This document shows positions 1 to 13,900 of a DNA stretch of 64,000 bases, piece by piece. Position numbers and translations under genes: made by a program. The notes beneath the pieces were generated by a model. That model was given only the letters and a program-made list of their open reading frames with translations, ran no database searches and was not told the origin of the DNA. Source of the stretch: Isoetes taiwanensis (lineage: Eukaryota > Streptophyta > Lycopodiopsida > Isoetales > Isoetaceae); NCBI GenBank assembly GCA_021234155.1, contig JAJEKV010000036.1, forward strand, positions 8,879,426 to 8,943,425, in the 5' to 3' direction. Within the stretch, counting starts at the first letter, position 1; each line of letters begins with the position of its first letter.

Positions 1-353
1 AGCCCATGCAATGGCGCTAGGCAACAGGCGCATGCTTGCAGCCTGCAATGTTTAACTAGAATATGGCAAAATTTTGCCATTTTTTCACACTATGTTTTGG
101 TGCATCTTTGCCCATTTGTATGCAATGCTTCTGCAAATATAGTGGCCATGCTTTGTAACATATTATCCACAGTGTAAATTTGAGCAAGGAGCTAAACATG
201 GGTGCTCAGCGCTCAAGGTTTGTAAAATCCAAAGAAGAGCAATCAGTGGTCTATGAACTAGAAGTCTGTATGGGAAGCCTATGCTACTTCATCATATAGC
301 TAGAGGCTAAAGAAAAGATAATCAGAGGACATTGAATATATATTTATATTTAT

Positions 354-354
<1 letters not shown>
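1..354. other. Non-coding, diverged interspersed repeat
   Basis: I see no gene here. The stretch shares words with the duplicated segment further right, for example the block around 240-345 (aatcag..ggacattgaatata) recurs near 10250-10300 and in weaker form near 9490. This suggests a diverged member of the same interspersed repeat. Confidence 0.4.

Positions 355-434
<80 letters not shown>
355..434. repeat. (TA)n microsatellite
   Basis: This is an almost perfect run of alternating T and A. It follows the word gaatatatatttatattta, which also precedes the shorter TA-rich tract near 10300. Confidence 0.95.
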
Positions 435-435
<1 letters not shown>

Positions 436-479
436 GCATGTTCGAGTTTTAGCATGTTCCTATGCGGCAAGTTCTTGTC

Positions 480-920
480 GTGCCCTACATTCTAAAAGAA
501 TGTCTTGAGAATACTCTAAATTCATAGATTCTCTAAGATTCTACCAAGGTTCTCTTGGAGGTTTCGTGGAGATTCCTCTAAATTTTATAAGATTCCCTCT
601 AGATTCCATTAGATTTCCGTAGATTCTCCAAGATTCTATGACGATCCCCTTAGATTCCCTTAGATCCCTTTAGATTTTATGAGATTGCCTTAGGTTCCCT
701 TACATTATATGAGATTCAAAGAGATTCTATAAAGATTCCCTTAGATACTCTAAGATTTCATCAACATTTTCCTAGATTGCCTTAGATTTTATGAAGATTC
801 CCTTAGATCCCCTAGATTTTAAGAGATTCCCTTAGGCTTGTAAATATTTTCCTAGATTCTCTCACATTTTATGAGATTTTCTTAGATTCTATTAGATTCT
901 CCTAGATTCCTTTACATTCT
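480..920. repeat. Degenerate short-unit satellite (AGATTCCCTT-like)
   Basis: The stretch is built from variants of a roughly 10-14 base word such as AGATTCCCTT or AGATTCTATG, repeated without a fixed period. There is no reading frame of note. It grades into the TTCTAGAA-type array that follows. Confidence 0.75.
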
Positions 921-1225
921 AGAACTTTTTAGAACATTCTAAGGCTTTCTGGAACATTCTAAGACTTTCTGGAACATTCTGAGACTTTCAAAATATCCTA
1001 GAACTTTCTGGAAGTATTTCCCTAGATTCTCTTACCTTCCCATGGATTCCTACATTGTCGAACATTCTAGAACCTATTAGAACAATTTGAAACTTTCTGG
1101 AAGGATTTTCATAGATCCCCCCCAGATTATGTTCTAGAATTTTCTAGAATATTTTGGAACTTTCTAGAAGATTCTAGAACTTTCTAGAGCCTTCCAGAAC
1201 ATTCTAGAACTCTTTTGAACTAGTT
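921..1225. repeat. TTCTAGAA repeat array resembling heat-shock elements
   Basis: The array consists of variants of TTCTAGAA separated by two bases, giving alternating TTC and GAA triplets every five bases. It is cleanest at 1131-1220, where TTCnnGAAnnTTCnnGAA continues for many units. This matches the known heat-shock-factor site pattern (inverted nGAAn repeats). Whether it is bound is unknown; it may only be a satellite. Confidence 0.7.
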
Positions 1226-1301
1226 AGAATGTTATACTCTATTTTATCTTAACTAGATTGTTACCCTTAAGTATAGTTGAAACATAAATTATTCATAGAA
1301 T

Positions 1302-1893
<592 letters not shown>

Positions 1894-2285
1894 CCAGTTT
1901 ATCTTAACCTCCCAGAGGCTAAGGCTTAGGGTGTGTTCCCATTAGGCCAAAAAAGGCCGGTAACTGTGCCAGCTGGCAAGTTACAGGTGTGGTTCGTGCA
2001 TTCCCGTTGCATTCACCGGCGCTTAATTTTGCTGACATGGCAAGGGCCTGCACTTCGAGTTCGGATGGATTGCGGAGCTTCTGAATTAACCAAACCCTCC
2101 CTTTGCTTTGTCGGGTAGCAAAAACACGTCATCATTCTTGTTAGCATTTGGGATGGCACTCCTCCACGAATTTGGCGCCAATAGAGAATGTATTTGGAGG
2201 CAAGAAATTTCTTCAAAGAAGCATCCGGAGGAAGCAAAAAATTCTTCAAAGCAGCAACCGGGAACTTTTTTTTGCTGCTCTTATC

Positions 2286-3581
2286 ATGAGAGGCAACATT
2301 CAAAATCTCAGTTTTGGTAGGCAAATGCATGGTTTCAGATCTTTCTCTGCAAACCAGGTAAGATTTGTATTCTAGGAGAGCTTTGTATTCTAGGTTATGC
2401 TTCTTTCTTACATTTTGTGTTTCTTATAGCATCTTAGTTCTTGAAGTATGTTTGTCTAAGCTAGTGGAAGAGACCACTGTAATTATTTATAAAGACAATT
2501 TATAATTTGGATGGATTGGGACAGATTGACTGACACATTTGTAATGGATTTGTAACTCATTACATTTACAGGGATCCTCCTTTACTGAGCTGTTACACGA
2601 TTGTGAAGAGGATGTTGTGTTCGAAACTCAAGGCTTGGATAATGTGTGCAACGTCACACCTGCAACAGCCATGCCTCAGGGGCAACCCGGTACACAAGAT
2701 GCAATATCTTTGCCTCAGGGGCAGCGTGCTTCTCAAGCAACGGAACCAAGGCAATATGCCACAACGCATTGGACTGCACATGAACTGATGGTGCTTCAAG
2801 CTGCAAAGAAGGAAGATGAGGAGAGACGCTTATTTGGTGGCACAAGAGAGAAACACAAACGAAAAGATGTGAGATGGTCAGAAATAGAGGACTTTTGTTG
2901 GCAGCATGATGTGCGGAGGTCTGCGAAGGCATGTTTAGCAAAGTGGGAGACATTGACACAGGATTTCAAAAAAATTCATGATTACATGAAGGAGATTCCA
3001 AGTGGACGTGATGGCTACTGGCAGATGACCTCTTCTGAGCGTAAGGATGTTGGATTACCGCTAAGTTTCTTTTCAGATGTATATGAAGCGATGGATTGCT
3101 GGTATAGCAAGAAGACCGCCGTCAATCCCTCTTGGATTGGTGGCCCGAGTCTTCAATTCCTGCTTCATTTTCTACTCCATTATCACGACAAGGTTTGTAG
3201 ATGTTATTATGCATTTTACTTTGCATGTCTCCTTACTTCAATAGTAACTTTTGTGCATGAGCAACAGAGGTTACACAGGAAGTCGAAGATGAGCATGACA
3301 GTCCTCCAGATGGTGCTGACATACAGGGCGACAGTAGTGTAGTTCAACCCGATTATAGCACTGGAAAGAAAAGGCAGCGAGTACCACGTGGAACAGATGG
3401 TTTGGTTAGCATGTTGCAAAAGAGTGAGGAGTCTCAAAGAGAGTGGAGGGAACGGCAAGCTGAATTCCAAAATGAATTTAAGAAGCAAAGTTTGGAAATT
3501 GCAGCTAATACTGCCTCAGCACTTCAAGCTATAGCAACAGGATTTCTTCAGCTCGTACAAAACTCCAAAACTGCCACATAA
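2286..3581 (+). CDS. Harbinger Myb/SANT-like accessory protein, three exons
   Basis: PIF/Harbinger elements encode a Myb/trihelix-like protein that helps the transposase enter the nucleus and bind DNA. The model here is exon 1 2286-2357, exon 2 2572-3192 and exon 3 3270-3581, with GT..AG introns at 2358-2571 and 3193-3269. All junctions keep phase 0 and give about 334 residues. The trihelix-like region is encoded near 2765-3110 (TTHWTAHELMVL, RWSEIEDFCW, AKWETLTQDFKKIHDY, GYWQMTSSERK). A basic segment GKKRQRVPRG and a glutamine/glutamate-rich C-terminal helix follow in exon 3. The frame is uninterrupted, in contrast to the transposase. The exon 1 start is the least certain part, as an upstream in-frame start is also possible. 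Confidence 0.8.
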
Positions 3582-5093
3582 GAGCTTCTGGTTGCAATTC
3601 AGTCTTCTTAATGTTGTTCATTTTCATTCATTCTTCTTTTAGTTCAAATTCAAGTCTGCAGTTTCCATGGTACCAGCAGCCTTCAGTCATAATACCAGCA
3701 GATTGTGCTCCCTGACTGCCCCCTGGGAACCAAGGCATGGATGCTAGACTACCTTGTACAACAGCAGCAAGTTGATAAATTTGATAAGTTGATCATTATG
3801 CCATTTGATCTCGTCTGCAGAATAAACATGTTTGTAAATGACTAAAATAGCTTGCTTTCACTGCCTCTGAATTCTTAAAAATCTGCATTTACGATTTTCC
3901 TTTGGAGTCATTGCATTGTTAATGGAGCAGTTGTATTGGCAAACAATGGTGTAATTTGCAAAATGTAATAGATGTCCAGCTTAAAATTGATGGATTATTG
4001 AAAAATTGGCAGTCTGCAATTCATAAGCTCTTCCACCTTATGTTTATGTCAATCTGCTACTTAGTCCTCATGTGTCTCCCTTCAACTGGGTCTGAGTTTA
4101 ATAACATCCTGGTAACCAGATGGAATTAAATGAAAATTGTAACTATAGGACAACTGTAGTCCAATATGAAATACACACCATAGCAAAAAGAATTGGCTTT
4201 AAGAAGAGGAAAGAAGGAAACCATTCCCTGTGGCAAGCAAGGCCATCAAAATCAATTTCTTGTTAAGTTTAACTTTAATATCAAATACTGAGTCCAAGCA
4301 GAGTCATGTGTAGGTATGCTCAAAAGTTTATTTGCAGCGGCAACAATAATATTCACGAATTTGTCAATCATCCTTGCAAAAGTCAGTAGCGCATATTAAG
4401 ACAGTGGAGAATGAAGTCGTAATTAAAAGTGGCAAGGAACCAATCCCGAGTTCTTACTATAATAAGCTGCCGTAACATCAATTACTTCCATAACATCAAC
4501 TCCCAATCTCAATGAAGCATTAACCGACTATACTAACTAATCAACTAGTGGAGCAAATACTGGGATCAGCATCCTGCTTAAATAATTTGAAAGTATAATG
4601 GAATTGTTTGCAGAGTGTGGCCAGTGTTTGTATCTGTTCATGATCCAACACGTAAGGCCTACTTTGGGATTCAGAATTCAATGGGCTCATTTTCAATATG
4701 ATATGAAGCAGATCGCGTGGATACTAAAGTCCCTGTGAAACTTATGCATCTAGAGGGCTTATATGACTTATTTCTATCCAAATTGGTAACATACATTGAC
4801 ATAAACATAAAACCTCAGCAAAATACATTTTGAGCATAAACATTAAACCTCAGCAGAGATTGTACTTCACAAAGCCTAGCCCAATACTGCTCATGTTTCA
4901 ATCTGCAATTACAAATGTCTCAAGTGCATGCTGTATGCCCTTGCAATATCCATAATGTAACATGAGCCTAGTATATCAGATCGGACTAAAATACATACTG
5001 CTGCAGTGCATCGGACTGTTATAAATTGTAAACTGTGAAACATGGCAAACTTCAACATGGCAAACTCCAAAATCATGAAAGTGCATACAAAGT
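3582..5093. other. Harbinger internal non-coding DNA
   Basis: This stretch lies between the convergent Myb-like and transposase genes. I see no frame longer than a few dozen codons that looks real and no strong repeat. Confidence 0.5.
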
Positions 5094-6412
5094 TCATCGA
5101 CGCAGCCACAAGTAATCGCATAGTGACTCTCTTAATGCAGATCCCGTGTTTTGAGGCTGCCTACCCAATGGCATATCCTTATAGGGTGCTGCATGATTAA
5201 ATTTTTCCAGACTATCAATCACTGCTTGTGCGTAACGGTCACCCCTATCAATCATAATGTTATGCAGCAGGCAACAAGCCAGTATCATTCTAGACAATGC
5301 ATGTTTATTTGGCTTGTAAATTTTTCTGTTCAGTAGCTGCCATGACTTTTTAAGTAGACCAAATGCACGTTCGACGGCCATGCGAGTTGAAGAGTGCATG
5401 TAGTTAAACCTGTCAGTCCTTGGAGGTAATTTCGTGCCTGGATATGGCACGACCAACCATGACAATAGAGGATAGCCAGCATCTCCTATTATGTATTCTC
5501 GGACACTTTGGTTGCCAATTTGAATTGAAGAACCATTCAATCTATCTCCACTTTCAACCATACGAGCAAAGTTTGAGTTTCGAAGTAGACGCATATCATT
5601 AACATCACGGATAACCCGCAACTACATCCAAAAACCCACACGATCGTCAACAATTGCTTGTACAAGCATGGAAAAGTTATTCTCTCTCATCATACCATTC
5701 TATCTCACTTTCATATGCGGGAAGTTCCATCAAAATATGAGTGGCATCTATAGCACCACAACAGTTTGGAAGACCATGAATTGATTGGAAGCCTCGCTTG
5801 ACATCAGCCAATGCTTGACCAACTGGCCATTGAAGATGGTCATTTGCATGCTTGAGTAAAGAATCTACAAACTTCATAGTTATCCTAGAAGCTGTGGAGG
5901 ACCCAACTCCAAATAGTTCAGACAGAGTAATGAAACTATCTCCAGATGCAAATCTCTTCAATGCAATTGCAACTTTGTTTTCTCTTACCACCACCACGAT
6001 TTGGAATATGTGAAAAACAAGGGGGAGTATTTGTGACCAAATCACAAGATACCTTTTGGCATATGTAGAAAAATGTGTCTTTGGAAACTCTAAAAATCTT
6101 TTTAAATCTTGGTGCATCAACCCGCATTACATAATCCTCAAAATGGTACCACCAATGTGTTGATCGTGGCCTTATATACCATTGACCATAACTAATTCCT
6201 GTCAAGGTTCCTCTGGGCAATGTAAGATCAGAGTTAAGCATTGAAAACAATAAAATTCTGGACACGGTATGAGCTTGGTTTCTTTCAAGGGAGGCTTGTT
6301 GAATATCTGTCTCATCATCTTCTAAAATGGCATTCACTCTTTCTAAATTATCCAGTGCAATTGTCAAAGCTTGCATAAGAACCATAAGAAGAAGAACCTG
6401 TTGTTGATCCAT
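5094..6412 (-). pseudogene. PIF/Harbinger DDE transposase, frameshifted
   Basis: The product would be the nuclease that cuts and joins the element ends. The N-terminal part (6412 to about 6000, starting MDQQQVLLL) holds the helix-turn-helix-like region. It continues in a second frame from about 6000 to 5680 with ALKRFASGDSF, SELFGVGSSTASR and the first catalytic aspartate in GAIDATHI. A third frame from about 5640 to 5094 holds the second aspartate in GDAGYPL and the glutamate in MAVERAFGLLK. So all three DDE positions survive. Frame changes near 6000 and two near 5630-5680 break the gene, unless unrecognised introns exist. It is convergent with the Myb-like gene, the usual arrangement. Confidence 0.85.
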
Positions 6413-9400
6413 TGGTACAATATGAGGAGGATCTTGCTTGTAAAACGTTCCACGATTCGTTGCAGAGCGCTATCAGATGAACAGAGACGTTTTTCCTTTC
6501 CGACGGAGATGCTTCCCGTTGAACAATTCTGGGAGGTGATGACGTGGAGGTGATGACGTGGAGATGGTCAAATGGGAATGGAACGTTGGAAAACCGGTAA
6601 AAGGGGCCAGCAATTATCTGACGTGGCAAACTCAGAAATACAGGTCGGGTAGTAATGGGAATGCACCCTTATCGAACCCATTATTTTGGGAAGCCATATG
6701 GAACCTTGCTACAGTCCGAAATTCGTTTCAGAAAAAGCCTTACAGCTTAACATGTATTAGCCTACCAGATTGTAGATAGAACCACAGTATCATTAAACAT
6801 CGTACAATCAGCCACAGAGATAGATAGCTTTAATATGGTTCATCCCTATGCTGGACAAGAAGTGTAAGAAGATAGAAACATAATATGCAACACAGGTTCA
6901 TTGTGCCCAAGCAGATCACAACAGCAGTGTTTATTTCGTGTAGGCTTCGTGGACTACTTCAACAGTCATACCTCTAGTATGTTTTAGTGGCATTTCTGTA
7001 TGCTTTATGCAAGAACATCCTTTAAAACAGATTAAAAAGCATGTGCATGCTGGTTTAAATGCACCCATTAAATAAAACATTCTGAAATATGTCATAGCGA
7101 GAAAAGGGTCTTGAAGTTTGGCTATTAGGCAAATAAATGTTGGTTTATGCACCACGATTTCTTGAGACATGCTACAACAGATTAAGGTCCTTGACACTTT
7201 AACAAATGAGACCAAGGTCGTTTAAAATAGAGCAAATGCAAAGTCAAAAAGTGCTTTCTTTAAAACGAAATTTATGATATTTCTGAGATCAAAGATATGA
7301 ACTATAACAGATGTAGTTTTTAACAGTAATAGAAAATTACCGGTACCTTCTTTTCTGGAAAAATCCTTGCAACATGAAATTAAGGTATTGCAGTATACCT
7401 TATATGTAGCCAATTTAAGCTACAACATGAGAAAAAGATCATAAAAGTAGATTTGGTCCCTGAAGCAGCACTCCTCCAAAGACGTTCCTCAAACTGAAAA
7501 TAAGGTGTAAGGGAAATGGAACTCCGGTTACCTGCACCCAACCATGTCAAAGTTAGCAAAATAATCGGTAACTAGACAAGGGGCGTCAGGTAAGCTGGAG
7601 AATTCCATGGCTTATCGCCCTTTGCCCTTTGCAACTTAAATCAGTAAGCAAAAGATAGATAAAAATACATAAAACATTGAGAAACCACAGACATAGCATT
7701 ATGTGCCTAGTTTTGAGGTCAACTAGAACCATAAGTTATGCTGGACAAAATGAAAAAACCTGATTTTGAGGAAGGACGCCATCGTCATATTCGTCTTCAA
7801 GCTCCTATATATGCATTGGTGCATTATCGTGCTTCAGAGCATTTAATATCAGAGATCCGAGCATGGGAGCTGTATCATGCTTGCAAATCACTTCACAAAA
7901 CATGTATGCTCTGAGGCGGATCGTCCTTGTAGCAGTAAGAATCTTCCTTGCAATCCTTTGCTTCAGATGCACAGATTCACAGATTATGCTCAGATAATCT
8001 TGTAGAACGGCAAAGTTCTAGCACAACAACAAATAAAAGGCGTTGATCTGTGAGCCAGGCCGCTGTTATGTGACCCAGAGCCAACCCCAAATTCATTTAC
8101 ATGCAAATAAAAATAAGAATAAGAGACTTTTTGGCCGATTTGATGTCTGAGAGCACCCATCACTTGCAAGCTTTCCCATTCAAATAGTGCAAGATTTCTT
8201 GCTTATCCACTGCTGAACAATCTAACAGATGGAATAGCTTCTCATTGGGTATCACTTCTCATTGGGTATCAGGCAAGCGCAGTGGGTAGCAAGGAGCACC
8301 CTTTCATCCACTTCTAGATATTCAAGATATTTTCTTCATGCCATTCCAGACCAAGCCGGATCATATTGGCGCCTAAATACACGGTGGTAAAAGCAGAGTA
8401 GCTTCGTCAGAGAAGACTTCCCATTTTTTGCAGGAAATACAGATGCAACGAAAATCTTTGTGAAGCATGCCGGAATCCGTTTCCATTGTACATCAGATCG
8501 TCCTTGACGATTTTTTCTGTATAAGCTGCTCTGTAGCCCTAGAATTCTGTCGCCATCGCTTGCTTCAAACCCTAATTCTGTTTCTTAGGGTTAGCGCCGA
8601 AAGCAAATGTTTAATGCCATTACTTGGTTTAAGTATCACAATATTGCGTTTGGTGTGTGGTCTTACCCCATCAAGTCATAAGGTAATTATTAAACTTATA
8701 GGCTGGCCATGTAGACTAGCTCTAGGCAATCAAATTCAGTAAAGTAAAATGCAAATTCCATGTTCTATGACTGAAAATCTCATGCATAAATAATGTTATT
8801 TAAATGCCCAAAGTGCATAAAAAATGCTAGGCAGAGGCTAAACTTTTATAATACGTGCCAACTTCAACATATGGCAATCTTACTCCTTAGCATCATGAGT
8901 GGTAATTTCGTGCAAGGAAACCTGGCTCTATAACAACCCATATTTCTAAAAATCAACTACCTTTGGCAAAGGTCCAGCTTTTAGTCTAACCAATGTCATA
9001 TTTGTCACTTGGCTCTCCCTAAATTTTGCAAGGTTCCACAAGAAAATTTCAAACCATGTAGTAGATTCATGTTTGAGATTACATACCCATGCTAGTTATC
9101 TTTCATGTGTGGCCATTTCTCTTATGGTCCAGGTCAGATGATAATTCATATCGATGATACAAGAAACAATGCCTGATCAAGGTGACTAAAAAGGCCTATT
9201 CAGAGCCAAAAGGACCTTCAAATTCTTGGCAGTTATATGCAGCACTTGTATGCCATTGGCAATGCCAAAATAAGGCAATATTTTGCAAATTTTGCCATTT
9301 GGCCATTTCGGATAGTTGCCATTTGGCCCTTGAAGTCTAGCCAATACCATATTTGTCACTTGGCAAAAGAAAGCTAAACAGTATTTATCTGGGCACTAGG

Positions 9401-10252
9401 CAACATGCAATATTAAGGCAGATGTCTGGCCATAGGATTTTGAGGCATTTCTTGGAAATTTGCCATGACTATTACAACCCATAGGAGCAAGGGCTAAAGA
9501 AGAGAAAATCAGAGAACATTGAAACAAGTTACCAAATAAGGCTAATTTAGAGCCAAAATGACCTTAGAATTCTTGGTCCAAGGGCTCTCACTCTCTTATG
9601 AACAGATAACCACACATGGGTTAGAAGATACCAACATTAAGATCAATGCTGACTCCTTTATTTCAAGGGCTCAGATGTATGAGGGTAACCATTACATGGT
9701 TCTGATAAGTACAAGGCATGTAGTAATATTTCTGCAACAAATGGATATCCTAGTTCTTGATAGTTCTTGGGTTTAATCAGTAGATCAAGTGTTTGTCTAC
9801 CAGTAAATGGCCAAAGAAGAGCTATTCAGGGGACATTCAGTGCTACAAGTGTATGCATGCAGTTAGCAATGCTTTCTAAAATGTTATCATAAACTGGCAG
9901 CACACCTTAGATGTTTTGGTGCTCCTATCTTGCAAATACACTATGGCATAGTTGCAGCACAGTAGCAAATAAGTTGGGCGCCGCCATGGCATCTCAACAT
10001 TTCGTATAGGTCAAGCTAGTGTAGACCAGAACACATGACATTTGTTATTCCCCACTGGCTAGGGAAATTCTGCCATGAAATGCTTTATATAACATGGTCA
10101 ATATGATAGCATTTGCTAGCAACAGCATAACCAGCTGCTAAAATTTCATTGCGAGAGAAATTCAAATTATGCAAGGCATCATAGCGGCCGTAAGTGAAAA
10201 GGGACCGTATGGATACATGGATTCGGTCATATGTCCACCAGTAAATGGCCAA

Positions 10253-10940
10253 AGAAGAGCTAATCAGTGGACATTGAATATATATATTTATATTTATATG
10301 TATATATAGAAATTTTGGGCCTACCTCCTACCGGAAGGCAAGGCGATCCCTATTGGTAAGAGCATAAGGGCTGAGAGGGTCCCTATGCTACCATAGGGGC
10401 CCTCCCTGCCAACTAAACATAAAAAAAGCATTATTTAATACATACTATGATGGATCTGGTTAGGTTAAAAAACCTAGTTCAATATTGAACAAAGTGGATT
10501 GGGAACACCCCATATGTAGCATTTATTACAAGCATTGATGGCTTGTAAAAGTAGAGATATTCATTTTGGTGGCCAACTAAAGGGCCTCCATTAGGTGAGT
10601 AAGGCAATTAAATATAATGCATAGGCAAATACCTCGTTCTTTTGAATTTGGCAGCACAGTAAAGCATATAATTATATGCATTATAAGGTAGCTGTGGACC
10701 GCGGTCTCCCAATCCAGTCCAAATTTTAAGCTTGAGAGAATAGCACTCCGTCCTAAAAAAACAGAAATGTAAACATGATTTTCCATATATCAAAAAGCAT
10801 ACCGCAGCGTCTGTTATAGCATAGAGAATAACAAAGAAGTCATAAGACCAAAATGCATGAACAGTAATAACACAAAGACTGTAGAAGGATCCATAGGCTC
10901 ATACTAGTTATACTAGCAATTCGAAGTCCAGGAATATATA
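10253..10940. other. Spacer between duplicated copies
   Basis: This DNA separates the two copies of the duplicated segment and is not itself repeated in the window, apart from a short TA-rich word at 10275-10307 and a CCCTGCCAACTA word that recurs near 14650. I see no gene. Confidence 0.5.
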
Positions 10941-13900
10941 GAGCCAGTTTATCTTAACCTCCCAGAGGCTAAGGCTTATCGAACCCATTATTTTGGGAAG
11001 CCATATGGAACCTTGCTACAGTCCGAAATTCGTTTCAGAAAAAGCCTTACAGCTTAACATGTATTAGCCTACCAGATTGTAGATAGAACCACAGTATCAT
11101 TAAACATCGTACAATCAGCCACAGAGATAGATAGCTTTAATATGGTTCATCCCTATGCTGGACAAGAAGTGTAAGAAGATAGAAACATAATATGCAACAC
11201 AGGTTCATTGTGCCCAAGCAGATCACAACAGCAGTGTTTATTTCGTGTAGGCTTCGTGGACTACTTCAACAGTCATACCTCTAGTATGTTTTAGTGGCAT
11301 TTCTGTATGCTTTATGCAAGAACATCCTTTAAAACAGATTAAAAAGCATGTGCATGCTGGTTTAAATGCACCCATTAAATAAAACATTCTGAAATATGTC
11401 ATAGCAGAAAAGGGTCTTCGAAGTTTGGCTATTAGGCAAATAAATGTTGGTTTATGCACACAGTATTTACTGAGACATGCTACAACAGATTAAGGTCCTT
11501 GACACTTTAACAAATGAGACCAAGGTCGTTTAAAATAGAGCAAATGCAAAGTCAAAAAGTGCTTTCTTTAAAACGAAATTTATAACAGTATTTCTGAGAT
11601 CAAAGATATGAACTATAACAGATGTAGTTTTTAACAGTAATAGAAAATTACCGGTACCTTCTTTTCTGGAAAAATCCTTGCAACATGAAATTAAGGTATT
11701 GCAGTATACCTTATATGTAGCCAATTTAAGCTACAACATGAGAAAAAGATCATAAAAGTAGATTTGGTCCCTGAAGCAGCACTCCTCCAAAGACGTTCCT
11801 CAAACTGAAAATAAGGTGTAAGGGAAATGGAACTCCGGTTACCTGCACCCAACCATGTCAAAGTTAGCAAAATAATCGGTAACTAGACAAGGGGCGTCAG
11901 GTAAGCTGGAGAATTCCATGGCTTATCGCCCTTTGCCCTTTGCAACTTAAATCAGTAAGCAAAAGATAGATAAAAATACATAAAACATTGAGAAACCACA
12001 GACATAGCATTATGTGCCTAGTTTTGAGGTCAACTAGAACCATAAGTTATGCTGGACAAAATGAAAAAACCTGATTTTGAGGAAGGACGCCATCGTCATA
12101 TTCGTCTTCAAGCTCCTATATATGCATTGGTGCATTATCGTGCTTCAGAGCATTTAATATCAGAGATCCGAGCATGGGAGCTGTATCATGCTTGCAAATC
12201 ACTTCACAAAACATGTATGCTACAGGCCAGATCGTCCTTGTAGCAGTAAGAATTTTCCTTGCAATCCTTTGCTTCAGATGCACAGATTCACAGATTATGC
12301 TCAGATAATCTTGTAGAACGGCAAAGTTCTAGCACAACAGCAAATAAAAGGCGTTGATCTGTGAGCCAGGCCGCTGTTATGTGACCCAGGCCAACCCCAA
12401 ATTCATTTACATGCAAATAAAAATAAGAATAAGAGACTTTTTGGCCGATTTGATGTCTGAGAGCACCCATCACTTGCAAGCTTTCCCATTCAAATAGTGC
12501 AAGATTTCTTGCTTATCCACTGCTGAACAATCTAACAGATGGAATAGCTTCTCATTGGGTATCACTTCTCATTGGGTATCAGGCAAGCGCAGTGGGTAGC
12601 AAGGAGCACCCTTTCATCCACTTCTAGATATTCAAGATATTTTCTTCATGCCATTCCAGACCAAGCCGGATCATATTGGCGCCTAAATACACGGTGGTAA
12701 AAGCAGAGTAGCTTCGTCAGAGAAGACTTCCCATTTTTTGCAGGAAATACAGATGCAACGAAAATCTTTGTGAAGCATGCCGGAATCCGTTTCCATTGTA
12801 CATCAGATCGTCCTTGACGATTTTTTCTGTATAAGCTGCTCTGTAGCCCTAGAATTCTGTCGCCATCGCTTGCTTCAAACCCTAATTCTGTTTCTTAGGG
12901 TTAGCGCCGAAAGCAAATGTTTAATGCCATTACTTGGTTTCGTATCACAATATTGCAGTTTCGGGTGTGTGGTCTTACCCCATCAAGTCATAAGGTAATT
13001 ATTCGGCTTATAGGCTGGCCATGTAGACTAGCTCTAGGCAATCAAATTCAGTAAAGTAAAATGCAAATTCCATGTTCTATGACTGAAAATCTCATGCATA
13101 AATAATGTTATTTAAATGCCCAAAGTGCATAAAAAATGCTAGGCAGAGGCTAAACTTTTATAATACGTGCCAACTTCAACATATGGCAATCTTACTCCTT
13201 AGCATCATGAGTGGTAATTTCGTGCAAGGAAACCTGGCTCTATAACAACCCATATTTCTAAAAATCAACTACCTTTGGCAAAGGTCCAGCTTTTAGTCTA
13301 ACCAATGTCATATTTGTCACTTGGCTCTCCCTAAATTTTGCAAGGTTCCACAAGAAAATTTCAAACCATGTAGTAGATTCATGTTTGAGATTACATACCC
13401 ATGCTAGTTATCTTTCATGTGTGGCCATTTCTCTTATGGTCCAGGTCAGATGGTAATTCATATCGATGATACAGAAACAATGCCTGATCAAGGTGACTAA
13501 AAAGGCCTATTCAGAGCCAAAAGGACCTTCAAATTCTTGGCAGTTATATGCAGCACTTGTATGCCATTGGCAATGCCAAAATAAGGCAATATTTTGCAAA
13601 TTTTGCCATTTGGCCATTTCGGATAGTTGCCATTTGGCCCTTGAAGTCTAGCCAATACCATATTTGTCACTTGGCAAAAGAAAGCTAAACAGTATTTATC
13701 TGGGCACTAGGCAACATGCAATATTAAGGCAGATGTCTGGCCATAGGATTTTGAGGCATTTCTTGGAAATTTGCCATGACTATTACAACCCATAGGAGCA
13801 AGGGCTAAAAGAAGAAAATCAGAGAACATTGAAACAAGTTACCAAATAAGGCTAATTTAGAGCCAAAATGACCTTAGAATTCTTGGTCCAAGGGCTCTCA

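Larger units (their letters stand above)
1929..6668. mobile_element. PIF/Harbinger DNA transposon, complete with TSD
   Basis: The left end GGGTGTGTTCCCATTA and right end TAATGGGAATGCACCC form 16 bp terminal inverted repeats with two mismatches. They are flanked by the 3 bp target duplication TTA (1926-1928 and 6669-6671), as expected for the superfamily. The empty site is present in copy 2 of the duplicated segment (10976-10978). Inside are two convergent genes: a Myb-like gene on plus (2286-3581) and a DDE transposase on minus (5094-6412). The stretch 3582-5093 is non-coding as far as I can see. Length is about 4.7 kb. Confidence 0.93.

Noticed and set aside
8467-8742. 91-codon frame that recurs at 12777-12998
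   Set aside because: It recurs only because the DNA is duplicated, and the two copies differ by frame-breaking changes; no family resemblance.
9558-9776. 72-codon frame identical in both duplicated copies (also 13868-14086)
   Set aside because: Identity reflects a recent duplication, not selection. No recognisable motif.
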